Made by a program: the position numbers and the translations under genes. Of a stretch of 64,000 bases of DNA, positions 9,888 to 21,775 are shown piece by piece. Numbering within the stretch: the stretch's first letter is position 1; each line of letters begins with the position of its first letter. The notes beneath the pieces are model-generated. The model was not told the origin of the DNA. It saw nothing but the letters and a program-made list of their open reading frames with translations, and ran no database searches. The stretch spans positions 43,205,452 to 43,269,451 of the forward strand of contig JAPTYO010000002.1 in the NCBI GenBank assembly GCA_036873135.1, given 5' to 3'. The stretch comes from Clarkia xantiana subsp. parviflora (taxonomy: Eukaryota > Streptophyta > Magnoliopsida > Myrtales > Onagraceae).

Positions 9888-10694
9888 AAGGTCCTTTTGG
9901 TACCACATGTTAGCAAAAATTACACTGTTCATACCACTAGTATTTTTTCGTACCGAATTGGTACCATATGTTTCCAAACCTTACTGTTTTGGTACCTCCG
10001 TTAGGGTTCTGTCAAAAACAGCCGTTAAATGGCATGTGCCATGCACGTGACCAGCCCAAAACTTTCAATTTTGTTACAATTTAGTCCATCTAATACATCC
10101 CTAACTTTTATTTTGTTCAATTTAGTCCTAAAACTTCAAAACCAAACCATTTTCCCAAATTGACCTAGCCGGACTTAGCCTAGGGCTAGGTCCGACCCTG
10201 GGTCATGGTCGCCGGACCCAGGCGACCCCGACCCAGGGTCGGACCTAGCCCTAGGCTAGGTCCGGCTAGGTCAATAGGGACCTAGCCCCAATTGAGTTAA
10301 ATTGGGGCTAGGTCCAATTGACCTAGCTGGACCTAGCTTAGGGCTAGGTCCGAGCCTGGGTCAGGGTCCCCTGGGTCCGGTGACCCCGACCCAGGGTCGG
10401 ACCTAGCCCATGGCTAGGTCAATTTGGGGAAATGGTTTGGTTTTGAAGTTTTAGGACTAAATTGAACAAAATAAAAGTTAGGGATGTATTAGATGGACTA
10501 AATTGTAACAAAATTGAAAGTTTTGGGCTGGTCACGTGCATGGCACATGCCATTTAACGGCCGTTTTTGACGGAACCCTAACGGAGGTACCAAAATAGTA
10601 AGGTTTGGAAACATATGGTACCAATTCGGTACGAAAAAATACTAGTGGTATGAACAGTGTAATTTTTGCAAACACGTGGTACCAAAAAGACCTT
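9888..10694. mobile_element. E3, long foldback element with TAA target duplication
   Basis: An 807-bp near-palindrome. The left end AAGGTCCTTTTGGTACC mirrors the right end AAGGTCTTTTTGGTACC, and the arms of about 280 bp stay matched through the CATGTGCCATGCACGTGACC and AATTTAGTCC stretches. The centre (about 10165-10415) folds again on GGTCCGACCCTGGGTC and CTAGGGCTAGGTCC motifs. TAA flanks both ends (9885-9887, 10695-10697), which fits PIF/Harbinger-type insertion, though TTAA is also possible. There is no transposase, so it is a non-autonomous MITE or foldback element. It interrupts the AT-rich array. Confidence 0.8.
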
Positions 10695-10697
10695 TAA

Positions 10698-11240
10698 CGT
10701 CAGGTAAAAAGTTTTTTTTAAACAAAAGAGCCCTAAAACTAAGAGAGCTTACGATTTATCTAAAATATTTTTTTTAAAATCAATGCATATTGGATGCATT
10801 ATTAAAAATAAAACAATCCAGGTAAAAAGTTTTTGAAATGATGCATATGGAATGCACGTTCGGAATTAAAAGCTCTAATAGCTAAAGGAGGATTACAATT
10901 TTTCCTAAATTTTTTTTATTTTGCATACGCGACGTTCTAGCCAAAATTACAACTTACCTGAAGAGTTTTTTTTTAAAGTAATGCGTATGAAACGCGGGTT
11001 TAAAATAAAAAATTCAGGTAAGAGGTTTTTTTTTTTTTTAAACAATGCATACGAAATGCATGTTAAGAGAAAATTTCTACAACAAAATGACTAACTACTA
11101 AGCTGAAAAATTTTTTTTTTTTTTTTTTTTTTTTAAATGCAATGAGATGAATGCATGAGAAATAAAGTTACACGATTAAAAAAAAACTTACAGTTTTCCT
11201 GATTACTTTTTTACAACAAAAAAAAATACTAATAAAACAC
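10698..11240. repeat. AT-rich degenerate repeats, right part
   Basis: Continuation of the array seen at 8640-9884, with GCATATGGAATGCAC and AATTACAACTTACCTGAA-like units and long T runs (11109-11135). No gene. Confidence 0.5.
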
Positions 11241-12340
11241 GACATGTTAGGGGGTAGAAATGTGTGGCTTTGCTCTATAAGGTGGATTCAACTGATAGGC
11301 TCCCGACAATGTGGTTTCCTCTCCCCGTCATGAGATCACAGGACCTTCACAAGCGAGTTGAGTTTTTCGGAGCTGTACCGGCGGCCCAGCCGCTCCGGTC
11401 GTACTGTACTAACCCTCCGGGGTTCCTAGTCGCCCTGGGTTTTAGGCTTTTTTTGGACATTACACTAAAGTGAGTGTGTGCGAATTCAAATAATATATAT
11501 ACAACAAATAAAAAAAATTCAGTCATAATAAAAACTTAACTCCACACATGAAATCACAAAAAGAACAACCACTTTAGAATAACAAAGTCAAATATAAATA
11601 TAAAAAAAATAAAACATGGTAAATAAGCAAATATAATGAGCCCGGACCCTCTAAATCCTCAACAGAGTAGCCAAATTATCGGACCTAAAATCTGACCTAA
11701 GGCGATATATTTTGAAAACGTGGATTTTGAAAAGAGTCGCCACTAGTTAACTATAAGGCTAACTAGAATCCAAAATTACCTAAGCGAATAACGAATTAAA
11801 CACTTAGGTATAAAATTGATCAACGATCAGAAATTCGAGTTCGGATTTCTGTTAAGAATTAAAAATACAATTTCTAACTACGCCCTTTCGGTACTCAATC
11901 CACTTAATTTGCCAACTTCCTCATTAATCAATTTAAATTAATTATACACATGAACGACGATAAAACCTAATAATATTAACGATTATCATATATAATTAAA
12001 TCGACGCGAATTAATATGACGAATATACACAATTAACCATTTATCGTTTAAATAATCTAAACTAATCAAAATATGAGAAGTATCCATGATTAACCATTTA
12101 TCATTTAATTAATCTAAACTAATCAAATTTAAAACTATTTATGTCAAATTTATTCATACTAATATAACATGTACTTGAAAATAATAAAATAGTCAATATC
12201 ACAACATGTAGTTAAAATTATTTACCCATAGCTAAATTAACATCAACATAATTACCCTAACAATAATAAATAATAAAAAAAATATAGAAAACAATTAATA
12301 AATAAGTAAATTAAAAAAAAAATAGAGAAGCGGGATCTTA
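11241..12340. other. Unassigned AT-rich region, possible part of an LTR remnant
   Basis: Contains TTTTGAAAAGAGTCGCCACT (about 11728) and ACGCCCTTTCGGTAC (about 11881), words I associate with LTRs of plant gypsy-type elements. The right side of the same block ends ATTAGGTGTTTACA at 13565, where copia gag coding resumes abruptly. A block starting TGTTAGGGGG near 11249 and ending TTTACA at 13565 could be one LTR or derivative, but no target duplication is seen. The call is tentative. Confidence 0.3.
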
Positions 12341-12655
12341 CCGAAAGGGATGAAGGTGGACATCACTGAGATTTAATCGGACGCCGCAGCGGGCAGATCA
12401 ACGGCACCAGCAGCAACGACGAGGTCACGAAAGTGAGGGAGAGGTCACGGCAACAAGGGCGAGGCGGTTCTTGGAGATCCGGCGAAGAGCCAGCAGCGAG
12501 AGCGAGAACGGCGTGGTCGAGGAATAGGGCTCCGAAGCGAACTGGGCAGGATCGGGGCTTGGCCGGCGGTGGAGCTTGCTGGGGCCGGAAGGAGCGGTGG
12601 AGTCGGTGTGGTGGCTGGTGGTCTTGCCACTAGAGCTGGGTGGTCATCGGAAAAT

Positions 12656-12660
<5 letters not shown>

Positions 12661-12691
<31 letters not shown>
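12661..12691 (+). repeat. (GA)n microsatellite
   Basis: Fifteen uninterrupted GA units within the GC-rich block. Confidence 0.95.
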
Positions 12692-12697
<6 letters not shown>

Positions 12698-12735
12698 GGC
12701 GAACAGACGTCCATGTGACGTGGTGGCCGCAGCTG

Positions 12736-12833
12736 CGCAGGCCTGCAGGACGGGCGGAAGTGAGGCTGGCAGAGGTGGTCGGGACGACGGAATGCTTGAC
12801 TGGACGGCGAGGGGATCTTCTTCACCAAAAAAA
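12736..12833 (+). repeat. Direct repeat, left copy (about 100 bp)
   Basis: Begins GCAGGCCTGCAGGACGGGCG and ends in a run of A. It is nearly identical to 13063-13188, with a handful of substitutions and a short insertion in the right copy. The two copies flank the CACTA-like terminus. Confidence 0.85.
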
Positions 12834-12854
12834 AAACCATCATTAATATCATAA

Positions 12855-13062
12855 TTAATGATTAGTGACTCTTTGGCTTAGTCACAAATTCCTGCTTTAT
12901 TTAGTGGCTAGTTTTTCACTTGGTCACTATTTCATTTAGCAACCTTATCTACTGTGACCACCCTGTGACAAACATTTATTTGGTCACTGATTTATTATGT
13001 GACTGTTTTGCGGTCTTTTGTGACCTTTCTAGTAGCCACAAAAAACATGTCCTGGTATAGTG
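12855..13062 (-). mobile_element. CACTA-type transposon terminus (fragment)
   Basis: The minus strand begins CACTATACCAGGACATG at 13062 and carries repeated GTCACTA / AGTGACC / TGTGACC words, the usual subterminal repeats of plant CACTA elements. The GCA that follows on the plus strand would be a 3-bp target site. The matching left terminus is not visible and no transposase is present, so this is a one-ended fragment. Confidence 0.6.
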
Positions 13063-13188
13063 GCAGGCCTGTAGGACGTGCGGAAGTGAGGCTGGCAGAG
13101 GTGGCCGGAACGACGGAATTCTTGAATGGACGTCCATGGGGTCTTCTTCTCCGGCGGCGAGGGGGTCTTCTCCTCCAGAAAAAAAAAA
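13063..13188 (+). repeat. Direct repeat, right copy
   Basis: Copy of 12736-12833 starting exactly at the base after the CACTA end and also ending in poly-A (13179-13191). The precise abutment is unusual for a tandem duplication. Confidence 0.8.
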
Positions 13189-13564
13189 AAACTAAACTCA
13201 CTAGGAGACAAAAATGCACGAACTTCGGGACCAGATGTTTATTATTTCTGTCGTGTGTTATTTAAATGTAAAAGGAGCCAATTTATAGCTAAACTAGGAC
13301 CCCCAAACTGGGAAAATAAAATCTTAAGAATATGCACCATCAATATTCCGAAAATATACATATATATTTATGTATTTTACCATAAATACACATAATATAT
13401 TTTTTGAATATTTAACAATAAATAATGCATATACATTATCCTATTTTAAGCCTGTCCTATCTTTAGAAACTCCGCGACCTTCAATATTTAAATACTTTCT
13501 TTTTTAACGCGTCACATATGACATTTTGAATGTGCTACGCGCGGACCAAAATTAGGTGTTTACA

Positions 13565-14011
13565 AGCATATAAGACAAATGTCTAACATGCTTGCTGAAC
13601 TCAAGGAGGCAGGGGAGACTCTGTCTGAGGAACAGAAAGTCCAGTGCACCATCCGCTCTTTAACGGACTCTTGGAACCGCATGAAAATGCACTTTACCCA
13701 TCCCACGTATCTCGACACCCTTGAGAGGTACGAGCTCATCTCGAGCTTGAAGAGGATCGACTCAAGGCTGAAAACCTAGAGCTGAGATGCATGTTGCACC
13801 ATCCTCTCCAGCTGTGCAAAAGGGTAAGCACAAGAGAAAGGGTAAAGACCTTTAAAAGAAGACTAACAAGTCGCTTGGTCCAAACATGCAAAGAAAGTTC
13901 AAATCTGAGAAAGCTGGTGGTAAGAATAGGTAGAAAAAGCGCACATGTAGAGAGGAATCTCGAACGTGTTTTAGGTGCGGCATGAAAGGCCACCTAGCTG
14001 CTGCTTATACT
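13565..14011 (+). pseudogene. Copia gag fragment (UBN2-type plus zinc knuckle)
   Basis: The reading frame around 13567-13779 gives HIRQMSNMLAELKEAGETLS followed by EQKVQ and a RSL..SW..MK..FTH pattern, the C-terminal half of a Ty1/copia Gag. After a frame break, a basic stretch leads to CFRCGMKGHLAAA, a zinc knuckle whose last Cys has been lost. Gag normally binds and packages element RNA. The N-terminal half is absent because another repeat ends at 13565, and the 3' side is cut by E4. It is a relic of an element different from E4 and E5. Confidence 0.8.
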
Positions 14012-15530
14012 TCTTGGATTACAGGGTAGATTACTGCGGAAACACAAAAAAAGGTACATGCTAGTAATCATAATTACGCAACGGAAGATGTGCACATACC
14101 TTAAACCTTTTCCATAGCCCCAAGGATCGTGCTGGGGGAGTTCACGATCCACCGGACGGAACCCGTAGGGATTCTTGTTAGATAAGACCTACGTGGTATT
14201 AGCTCCACAGCAAAGCCTTTCTTGGAAGGGACGGATCTCCGGAGTGTTTTGCTCGAAGCAAATTGGCACACCCTTTGGTGGTGGTAGGTTCGGCCGAAAT
14301 ACCTAGTGTGTAGGGGGGGAGGGTTTTTCTCTCAACTCACCACTTAGGAAGAATTGTGAACTACCCCAATTAAAATCCTAACACCCCTTATTTATAGGAG
14401 GAGCAAAATGGACAAAAAGTCCACTTTGCCCCATGTAATATTCGGCCGGCCTATATGTGTTAGGGAGGCCCAATTTTTGGCCTCTCATGTCAATTAGGAT
14501 TTGGGTCAAGCCCAATTTCCCTAATGTGACATTAACCCAATTTCTTAGGTTACCTATACATATTAATGGGCTACCAATTACGGCGCCCAGTTACCATATG
14601 CTAACAGCTCCCACTCGCCGAAATGGGAGGGTGCCTGTTAATGTATTGTTGTCCAAATTGCATCAACATTCGACTCTTCTGATCCTGCCCTACTTCCGAA
14701 TAGTTCATACGAGGTTTGCATACGATCGGCGGATACGACGGGCATCGTGCTACTCATCTATTAGGAGTGTTGTAGCGGCCACGGAACGTTGATTCCCTAT
14801 CTCAAATCAACCTGTTAAAAATATCAATTTGTATCACGTTGTATCCTAGGTCAACTGTTAATTCTCCAAATGCCCAGTTTTCCACATAGGAATACTTCTC
14901 CAGGGCATCCGTACAAGTATTCACAACCTTCAAATAATATCTGGTTGGTGGCCACCTAGTGAATACAAGAGTCGGTGAATTATAGGTGAACTTGACCATC
15001 CCCATCGCTATTACCCTTAGTCAGACCCAACCAGTTTCCATGGTCGTGGTCACTTGGCCTTTTTCTTCAGCACTGCGCTCGTACGACAAGAGGCGAACAT
15101 TGAGCCTGACCTTAGATATGAGTTCTGAGTCCATGAGGATACTTCGGGCGCCTCTTCATAAGGCTTCTGTGATCTATCACACACTCAAGGTGAAGAAGTT
15201 TGCGTCTGTCCGAATCGCGAAGATCATGACCCCGTGGTCGAACGTGGCACGCGTAGTATGAAGCACGCGTCGATAGTATACCCGAACAATGTCAGGCGTG
15301 GGATATGTCAATGGTGCTATCGCAGACATTCATCTGGCCCGAAATGTGGTTAAATGACGAACATAGTTCATTACCGGTGAAGTGAAAAATGAGGATCATG
15401 CCATGTTACTCCGAAAGCAGATGATCGTTTTGCATACCAAGTCTCTCAACTGGTTCTTGGCCAGTCTTGCTTCGGCAGAGTTCCTCCTCTCCTACAAGAC
15501 GACCGTGCCTGTGTGACTAGGCAAGGCCCA
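14012..15530 (-). mobile_element. E4 3' LTR (approximate right edge)
   Basis: Left edge set by comparison with the 5' LTR at 21776 and with E5; the terminal TG has mutated to TC. The right edge is placed at GGCCCA near 15530 because E5 has the same sequence at 23372, giving both LTRs about 1.51 kb. The boundary is an estimate. TATAAATA lies on the minus strand at 14389-14396. Confidence 0.6.
14389..14396 (-). promoter_or_regulatory. TATA box of E4 LTR
   Basis: TATAAATA on the minus strand in a TTATTTATAGGAGGAG context that is kept in E5 (22250-22257). Confidence 0.5.
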
Positions 15531-15711
15531 CATTCGACATAATTTTAAGTAGAGGATTGCGTCCTCCTACGATTCAGTTTATAGATCGTACTATATGATG
15601 TAATTAATCATAATGACGTCGATGAATCAGAAACTCAAATTGAAATTATTTCGTTATTAAAAAATGTAACTTTCAATTTATCAAAATGTTATCACAGACA
15701 CACGCCCACTT

Positions 15712-17252
15712 CTAAACCCTACGCAATACAATCAGTTTAATGTGCTTTTTAAATATCTCCCTGCGTAATGGTTTAGTTAATGGGTCCGCCACCATGTCAT
15801 CAGTGGGCGAGTATTCTAAAGTGATTATATTATCTTCTACCATAGATTTAGCATAATTATATTTCACATCAATGTGTTTAGTCCTACTATGGTACTTTGG
15901 ATTCTCTACTGCCGCAATGGCTGCTTGACTGTCAGAGAACACCTTCACAGGTTTAGTCCAGACATCGTCACCAAGTAGCGCAGTAAGAAGCCTTTTCAGC
16001 CAGACCGCTTCCTATGCATTCTTGGAGAGGGCAATGAATTATGATTCTATCGTAGACAACGCGACACATGATTGCTTCTTGCTCATCCATGAAATGGCGG
16101 CATCATCAAGAATAAACACTTCTCCTGTGGTGGACTTACGATCATCCGGATCGCCACCATGGTCGGCGTCACTATCCGGTCAATTCTAACTTCCTGCCCT
16201 CATAGCACAGTACATAGTCGGCAGTACCTTTCAGATATCGTATGATCCGTTATACAGCTTTTAAATGTTTATAGCCAGGGTCTGATTGAAATCTTGCTAC
16301 TAGGCCCACAGCGTAACAGATGTCTGGACGAGTGCAAAGCATGACGTACATTAGACTTCCAACCATGCTTACATACTCGGCTTTCCTCATCTGATCACGC
16401 TCTTGCTGGTTCTTCGGGTCGTCACGCTTTGACAACGCGAACCCGAATACTACCGACGTTTCCACGGGTTTGGAATCTTTTAATTTAAACATTCTCAACA
16501 GTTTGTTGATATAGGCTTCCTGAGATAGACACAATCTCCGGGTGGCACGATCTCTAGCAATTTTAATGCCCAAGATGTACGTAGCCTCTCCCATGTCCTT
16601 CATCTCAAATACAGATGCTAACCAAGACTTTGACTCGTGCGTAAAACTCACATCGTTCGCAGAAATGAGTATGTCATCCACGTATAAAGTTAAGATGACG
16701 TACTTAGACCCGGAGGTCTTTGTATACACGCATGGATCCTCGTGGAGATTCATGAATCCGTTTCAAACGATTTCCTCGTGGAACCTGCGGTACCATTGCC
16801 GAGACGATTTTTTTAAGACCGTATATAAATCTTTGGAGTTTACAAACTTTACGTTCGTTACCAGGAGTAATGAAACCCTCCGGTTGCTACATATAGATCT
16901 CTTCCTCTAGATTTCCGTCGAGGAATGCAGTCTTAATATCCATTTGGTGCAGCTCTGGATCGAGGCCTGCAACCAGGGCTAGGATTTCCCTGACTGTGGT
17001 GTATCGCACAGTCGATGAGTATGTTTCATCAAAGTCCACTCCGTGAAGTTGGGTGTATCCTTTCGCGACAAGTCGAGCTTTGTATCGCTCGACATTTCCA
17101 TCAGTATTGAGTTTCAGTTTCAGAACCAACTTATCCCTTATGGCCCTGTGGTTAGCAAGTAAATCAACTAAAGACCATATCAAATTGGCTTTCATTGAGG
17201 CGATCACTTCCTCCATCGCTTTCCTCCATTCCTTCGCTTGAAGTCCATTCAA
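15712..17252 (-). pseudogene. E4 reverse transcriptase and RNase H, broken
   Basis: Three open stretches on the minus strand cover the 3' half of a copia pol. 17252-16887 has the RT fingers and palm (YKARLVAKGYTQ, Q-x-DVKTAFL-like QMDIKTAFLDG). 16753-16250 has the catalytic YVDD, the LGI and VGSLMY motifs and TRPDI of the RT/RNase H junction. 15948-15712 has the RNase H tail (KHIDVKYN, ADPLTKPL). Between them are stops and frame changes, so no enzyme can be made. The domain order is normal for Ty1/copia, with the integrase expected upstream but absent. Confidence 0.9.
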
Positions 17253-17381
17253 CGCTTGTTGAACTGTTACCGGTTCATCAACATAAGGTAGGGTGAATAC
17301 TTCACCCCTCTCGATGGGAAACTTCTTAGGAGAAGTTCGATGCCTTTGACTACGTCTAGGCTCGTTAATCCCATCTTGAGT

Positions 17382-17819
17382 CTAAACGTTGCTCCCACTC
17401 GGAATAATTCTTTCTATCAGAGCATCACTCCCACTGGGAACAAGGGTCATGCTAGAACCTTGACCTACAACTTTTCTTGGACGACCTCTCGGTCTTGGAA
17501 TCAAGTTGGTTAACCCACTCCCACTAGGAACAATGGGTAGTTGTTGTATTGTTGGATTTTCATCAAGCGGTTCGGCAACGTGATTATTAGGTTCTACTTG
17601 ATTCGCACCTGCAGCAGCAGTGATTTGTGTGGTAGGATTGGTTCCTCCCACTGGATTTACTATGAAAATGTCCCCATCTTCATTTACCATTGGATTTACT
17701 ATGAAAATGTCCCCATCTTCAATTACCATTTTATTCACTTGTGTTGCTGCCTCAAATCTCCCACTCGAAGTAAGTGGGACCTGACTATCATCGTTATCCT
17801 GCTCCAATTCGATCAACAC
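17382..17819 (-). pseudogene. E4 pol linker upstream of RT
   Basis: Open 145-codon stretch rich in Asp, Asn, Pro and Ser, with a repeated VNPMVNEDGDIFIVNP-like segment (a 54-bp duplication at about 17645-17730). It holds the RPRGRPRK motif that copia elements often carry between integrase and RT. No catalytic residues. Confidence 0.6.
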
Positions 17820-19014
17820 TTTGTCTGTTTTAATTTCATCAAGCGTTGATAATTCATCCTCAAGTCATGTGACGTCTCATGTTCGACCACGACACCATAA
17901 TCACAAGCTAAATAAAACATGTATCCTCTAAGAGTAGACATCATACTCTCGTTTCAAATACTTGTTTATTGCACAAATTAATGTCGCGTGATGATAAGAT
18001 TTAACTCGTTATCATTCCTTTTAGATTTTATGGCGTCGTGTTTTAACCGATATAGTTGATGAAGTGCTGTATCAATATGAATGTGTAGCCAAACTTCTCG
18101 TTTAAGGCATTTGGTGGGAGAGTCGTTTTGGCGACGTCATCCTTTTCATTGGCTAATTCATCTCAAAGAGTTATCCATCTTTGAAATGTGCATTGAGCTT
18201 TCGCCTTATGCATCAGTTTATACTTAAGAGTTCGTGGTAGCTATTGAAGCATACCTCTCTTCATCGTGCAAGTATTAAATGAATTATTCCCAAAGGAAGG
18301 AAAATGAAAATTCAACATTCATTTAATAAAAAACTTCATCATTAAATTCGTACTTTGAAAACGATGTGTTCCATCTTTCGAGGTACACGCGCTCGTGGCG
18401 CTCATTCTAAGTTCAACTCCATGGAATAAATAGTTTCGTTTCCAAAATTCAATTTAACTTAATCCAATCGGTGTCAGACATGTTCATCATTACGGAATTT
18501 TATCATATAATGGAGTACTAACATTAAGAAAGATTTAAAGTCGGTTCGTTCTTAGAACTTTGCAATCGATGGATATTGACGGTATTTCGATGTTTCGCGA
18601 CATTAGATGAATAGAAGTGTTGTAATTTTTTGATCCGATCAGTTGATCATGGTGGATATTTTGGTTTTAAATTCGTTTCGGATCGTTCCCATTTTGTTGG
18701 GTCGATTAATTTTGACAAGTAGATCACATTTCGAATCGAACGGAAACTACTATATTCAAGAATTCTGAATCTTTATTAAACCAAATTCAAACATTTAAAC
18801 GAACAAATAGAAAATCCAACAACAACAATAATAAGGTATCCGATCATAGATTGAAGCTTCAATGAAGGTAAAATAGACAAGTAGTCTTGACCACGCTTAG
18901 CTTTCCACCTGAAAAGAATTCACAAGTGAATTTAATCAGATGCCATGCATCTAATAAAACGTATTTCAGTTCTATGTTTGTGGTAAACGAGGCGTACCTG
19001 TTAGACCACACAAA
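17820..19014 (-). other. E4 region where integrase would be expected
   Basis: About 1.2 kb without a recognisable protease (DSGA), integrase HHCC or D-D-E motif on the minus strand. One short stretch near 17925, reading LRGYMFY, might be the last trace of an integrase C-terminus. E5 has the same gap. Confidence 0.5.
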
Positions 19015-19688
19015 TCAACGACGGTTTACACCGGATTTTTGTTTAGACCTTTTATTGCTGGGGTTAGCCAAGCATTTCCGAAGACCATCGAACCTGGTAT
19101 CGGGTGAGGGTGCTTTGAAGCTATTTCCTTCTTCATGGTTGGCCGCGTATAGATCCACAATCGTCGTAATCGACGTGATCAGACGTGTGAGTCCATCATC
19201 GTTAGCATACCATTTGAGAGGAAACATCTTCATTACTTTCTGAGCCCTTGTCCATACGTCTACTTCGTCAGCGAATCATGAGTGACTATTATACCGTCAT
19301 CACTGCATAGAATACTATAGCATCCTTCCATTAGGTCTTTAGCTTTGGCGGCCTTGCCTCCACCGTAGCGAAGACGAATGACACACCAAAGATACAATGC
19401 GCTACTCTCCGTAAACTCCTGTTGTGCTTCATCTGAAAGATTCGAGTAAATTAATTCTCGTTCTTTCCGATCATTCCTCAACCATGTCTTGCTGTTGTAG
19501 GGGTATGGAATCTCGTATTTGTTCGTCTCGATCCTATTTTCTTTTGGATTGATGTGGTCATCAAGATCCGCAGCATCAAGGATTTCCTCAACACTATCTT
19601 TCCATGCATCATAATCCATACCATCCAGATTGCGAGGCTCATAGAAGCGAATTGACCCAACCATGAAAACTAACACATTGATAATCAT
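19015..19688 (-). pseudogene. E4 gag-like gene, frameshifted
   Basis: Two open stretches (19688-19260 and 19233-19015) match the single 226-residue open frame of E5. The N-terminus has FYEPRNLDGMDYDAWKDSVE, reminiscent of copia Gag (F..L.G.NY..W). An LWCVI block and a C-terminal LTRLI helix follow. No zinc knuckle is seen. E4 has a stop and frame change near 19245. The Gag identity is inferred from position and the N-terminal pattern; it may be an element-specific protein. Confidence 0.6.
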
Positions 19689-21047
19689 GCATAATCAGGG
19701 AGACAATAACATTTTGAGAAAGAATTACATACATCGGATATCTATTAAGATAGAATATGACGAGTAATGATTCTTCTGCCATCTAAACCAGCCGACCGCC
19801 AGTAAACCGAGGGAAGGGTGTTCGTGAAAGAGTTCACACTACCATCGTCTTCGATCCAAATAGATCAGTCTCTTTGAAAACGGTTTTATTCGCAAATTTA
19901 CCGGAATGGGAACTTTGAAATACGCATACCCGATCTTGGCTTTCCCAAGGCCCTTTTGTATTTAAAAATTGTTCCGATGAACTTACGCATGCTTATATAA
20001 TTCTACCACACAAGTAAATCATCATACCATGCCGAATTCATCATTCAAACCACACATCATGCATACGCGTCATGCGTCTAATATTCCGAGGAACTCATGC
20101 TAGCATTTATATAATTCTACTTCCCAAGTAAATTATAACATTCTGCTACATCCTCAACATTCAAGCATACGTGTCATACATGAAACTTCCACATCATACA
20201 TGCATATTTGGCGACTGGTTTTCGATTTTAAAACATTTTAAAATATTAGGGGCAGACTTGCAATTCATGCTTACAATTATTCATCCGTGTTTTCAGACAT
20301 GAATCCTAGGCAATCAAAACCATCACAACATGTATGTCCTATTGTGCAAACCATATATTTAACCAGGGCTCCGCCCCCAACATCAAGCTAGCTTGACATC
20401 GTCAAGACAACAATTCTAATAAATATATGCAATAAAAGTAAACAATTGCAATTCAACCCTCCAATTAATCCAGTCCCGAAATCATGCATGCCCGAGATCC
20501 ATCCCCATAATCGAAACAAGGCATTAAGGTTTAAACCTTCGAGCACTGTGTAAACTAATTAATGTTGAAAAACATTTGGATTTTAAAACTTGAACATCCT
20601 ATTTTATTAATTGACTTGAATTCGAATTTAAAAATTTGGTTCGGTTCAGTCTTTTTTTTTTTAATTAATATGGTTCGGTCCGGTTTAAAAAAATCCGGTT
20701 CGGTTCGGTCCGGTTTTACAAATCCAGTTCGATCCGGTTTTGAATAAAATCTGGTTCGGTCCGAACCAAACCGGTTCAATAAAATAGGGTTCGGTTCAGT
20801 TCAATACCAAAACCGGTTCGGTTAGGTCCACTTAATTACCCCTGTTCGACCCAACCCAGCTAGGTCGAACCAATTAAGAAAACCCGGTTTTGATTTATTC
20901 TATCCGGTTTAGCAAATTGGACCGGCCCAATAAACACATAGTGTTAGGCCGAAATAATCTAGTGGGCTAAATAGAGTTTTAAAGTCCACTAAAAACTTAA
21001 CTTAGCCTCCAAGAATTATTAACTATATAACATAATTTCCAATATTG

Positions 21048-21084
<37 letters not shown>

Positions 21085-21761
21085 GCATTAATAAATAAAC
21101 ATATATATATTTATTGCCAAGATTCTATCTATAAGACAAAATCAATCAACAATATATATATATATATATATATGTAAATTTCGGCACCTATATATATATT
21201 ATTTACTGTCAATATCTTTAATAGGGAAACAAATATATTGACAATATATTTTCTTAATCTTTTAGGTAACTAAATCTATCAATAATATCTTAATTCCTAT
21301 CATTTAGCTAGATATACTGATAGTTATATATTTCCATATATTTTAATGTGAACATATCCATATATTTCCAATAATATATATATCGTTACCTTTAATAAAA
21401 ATTAAAATATGGTAAACAATATCCCTAAGGGATTTCGGCCGAATTCTGTAACTTGGTGCCTAAGAAAAAAAATTTACCTTGTTAATCCTCTTAGGGTTCG
21501 ACCGAAACACTATATTGGAAACAAGTGGTCAAATTTCAAGATCAAATTTTAATAAGATCTACAATACAGTCTTTGATTTTGATAAAAGTCATCTATTTCT
21601 TGAAGATCATGAACATCAAATTTTACTAAGAACATCATGAAAATTTTGGCCTTTACAATTATAAAAATCAGAAATTTAAAATTCTCGATTTAAAATTTTC
21701 GGCCAACCATGTCTAAAATCAAGAACACCAATTTATCAAAAAATCAAGAACTTTTAATACA
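19689..21761 (-). other. E4 untranslated leader
   Basis: Long leader without coding content. It holds GGTTCGGTCCGGTT-type repeats (20638-20830), (AT)n runs at 21050-21080 and 21152-21172, and AT-rich sequence. E5 has the same order of features, so the long leader is a family trait. Confidence 0.6.
20638..20830. repeat. GGTTCGGTCC-type repeats in E4 leader
   Basis: Interspersed GGTTCGGTCCGGTTTT units and derivatives. The homologous zone in E5 is 28470-28650. Confidence 0.8.
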
Positions 21762-21774
21762 GGCTCTGATACCA
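21762..21774 (-). other. Primer binding site of E4
   Basis: Minus strand TGGTATCAGAGCC, the standard copia primer site complementary to plant initiator tRNA-Met, one base from the LTR edge. Confidence 0.95.
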
Positions 21775-21775
21775 T

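Larger units (their letters stand above)
12341..12835 (-). other. GC-rich gene-like fragment with (CT)n and a donor-like site
   Basis: The composition changes sharply to GC-rich. On the minus strand a (CT)n tract precedes Pro/Ser/Arg-rich open sequence, and CTTTCGGTAAGATC near 12340 resembles a splice donor. This is the look of a plant 5' UTR and first exon. The frame is low complexity and matches nothing I know, so a captured gene fragment is only a possibility. Confidence 0.25.

Noticed and set aside
12445..12852. 135-residue Pro/Ser/Leu-rich frame on the minus strand
   Set aside because: Low complexity from a GC-rich block and a (CT)n tract; no known domain. Kept only as a gene-like patch.
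11249..13565. A complete solo LTR of 2.3 kb
   Set aside because: Ends TGTTAG and TTTACA fit, but no 5-bp target duplication was found and the left end is arbitrary, so only a tentative remnant is listed.
20555..20779. 74-residue frame rich in Asp-Arg-Thr repeats
   Set aside because: Translation of the GGTTCGGTCC repeat zone in the copia leader.
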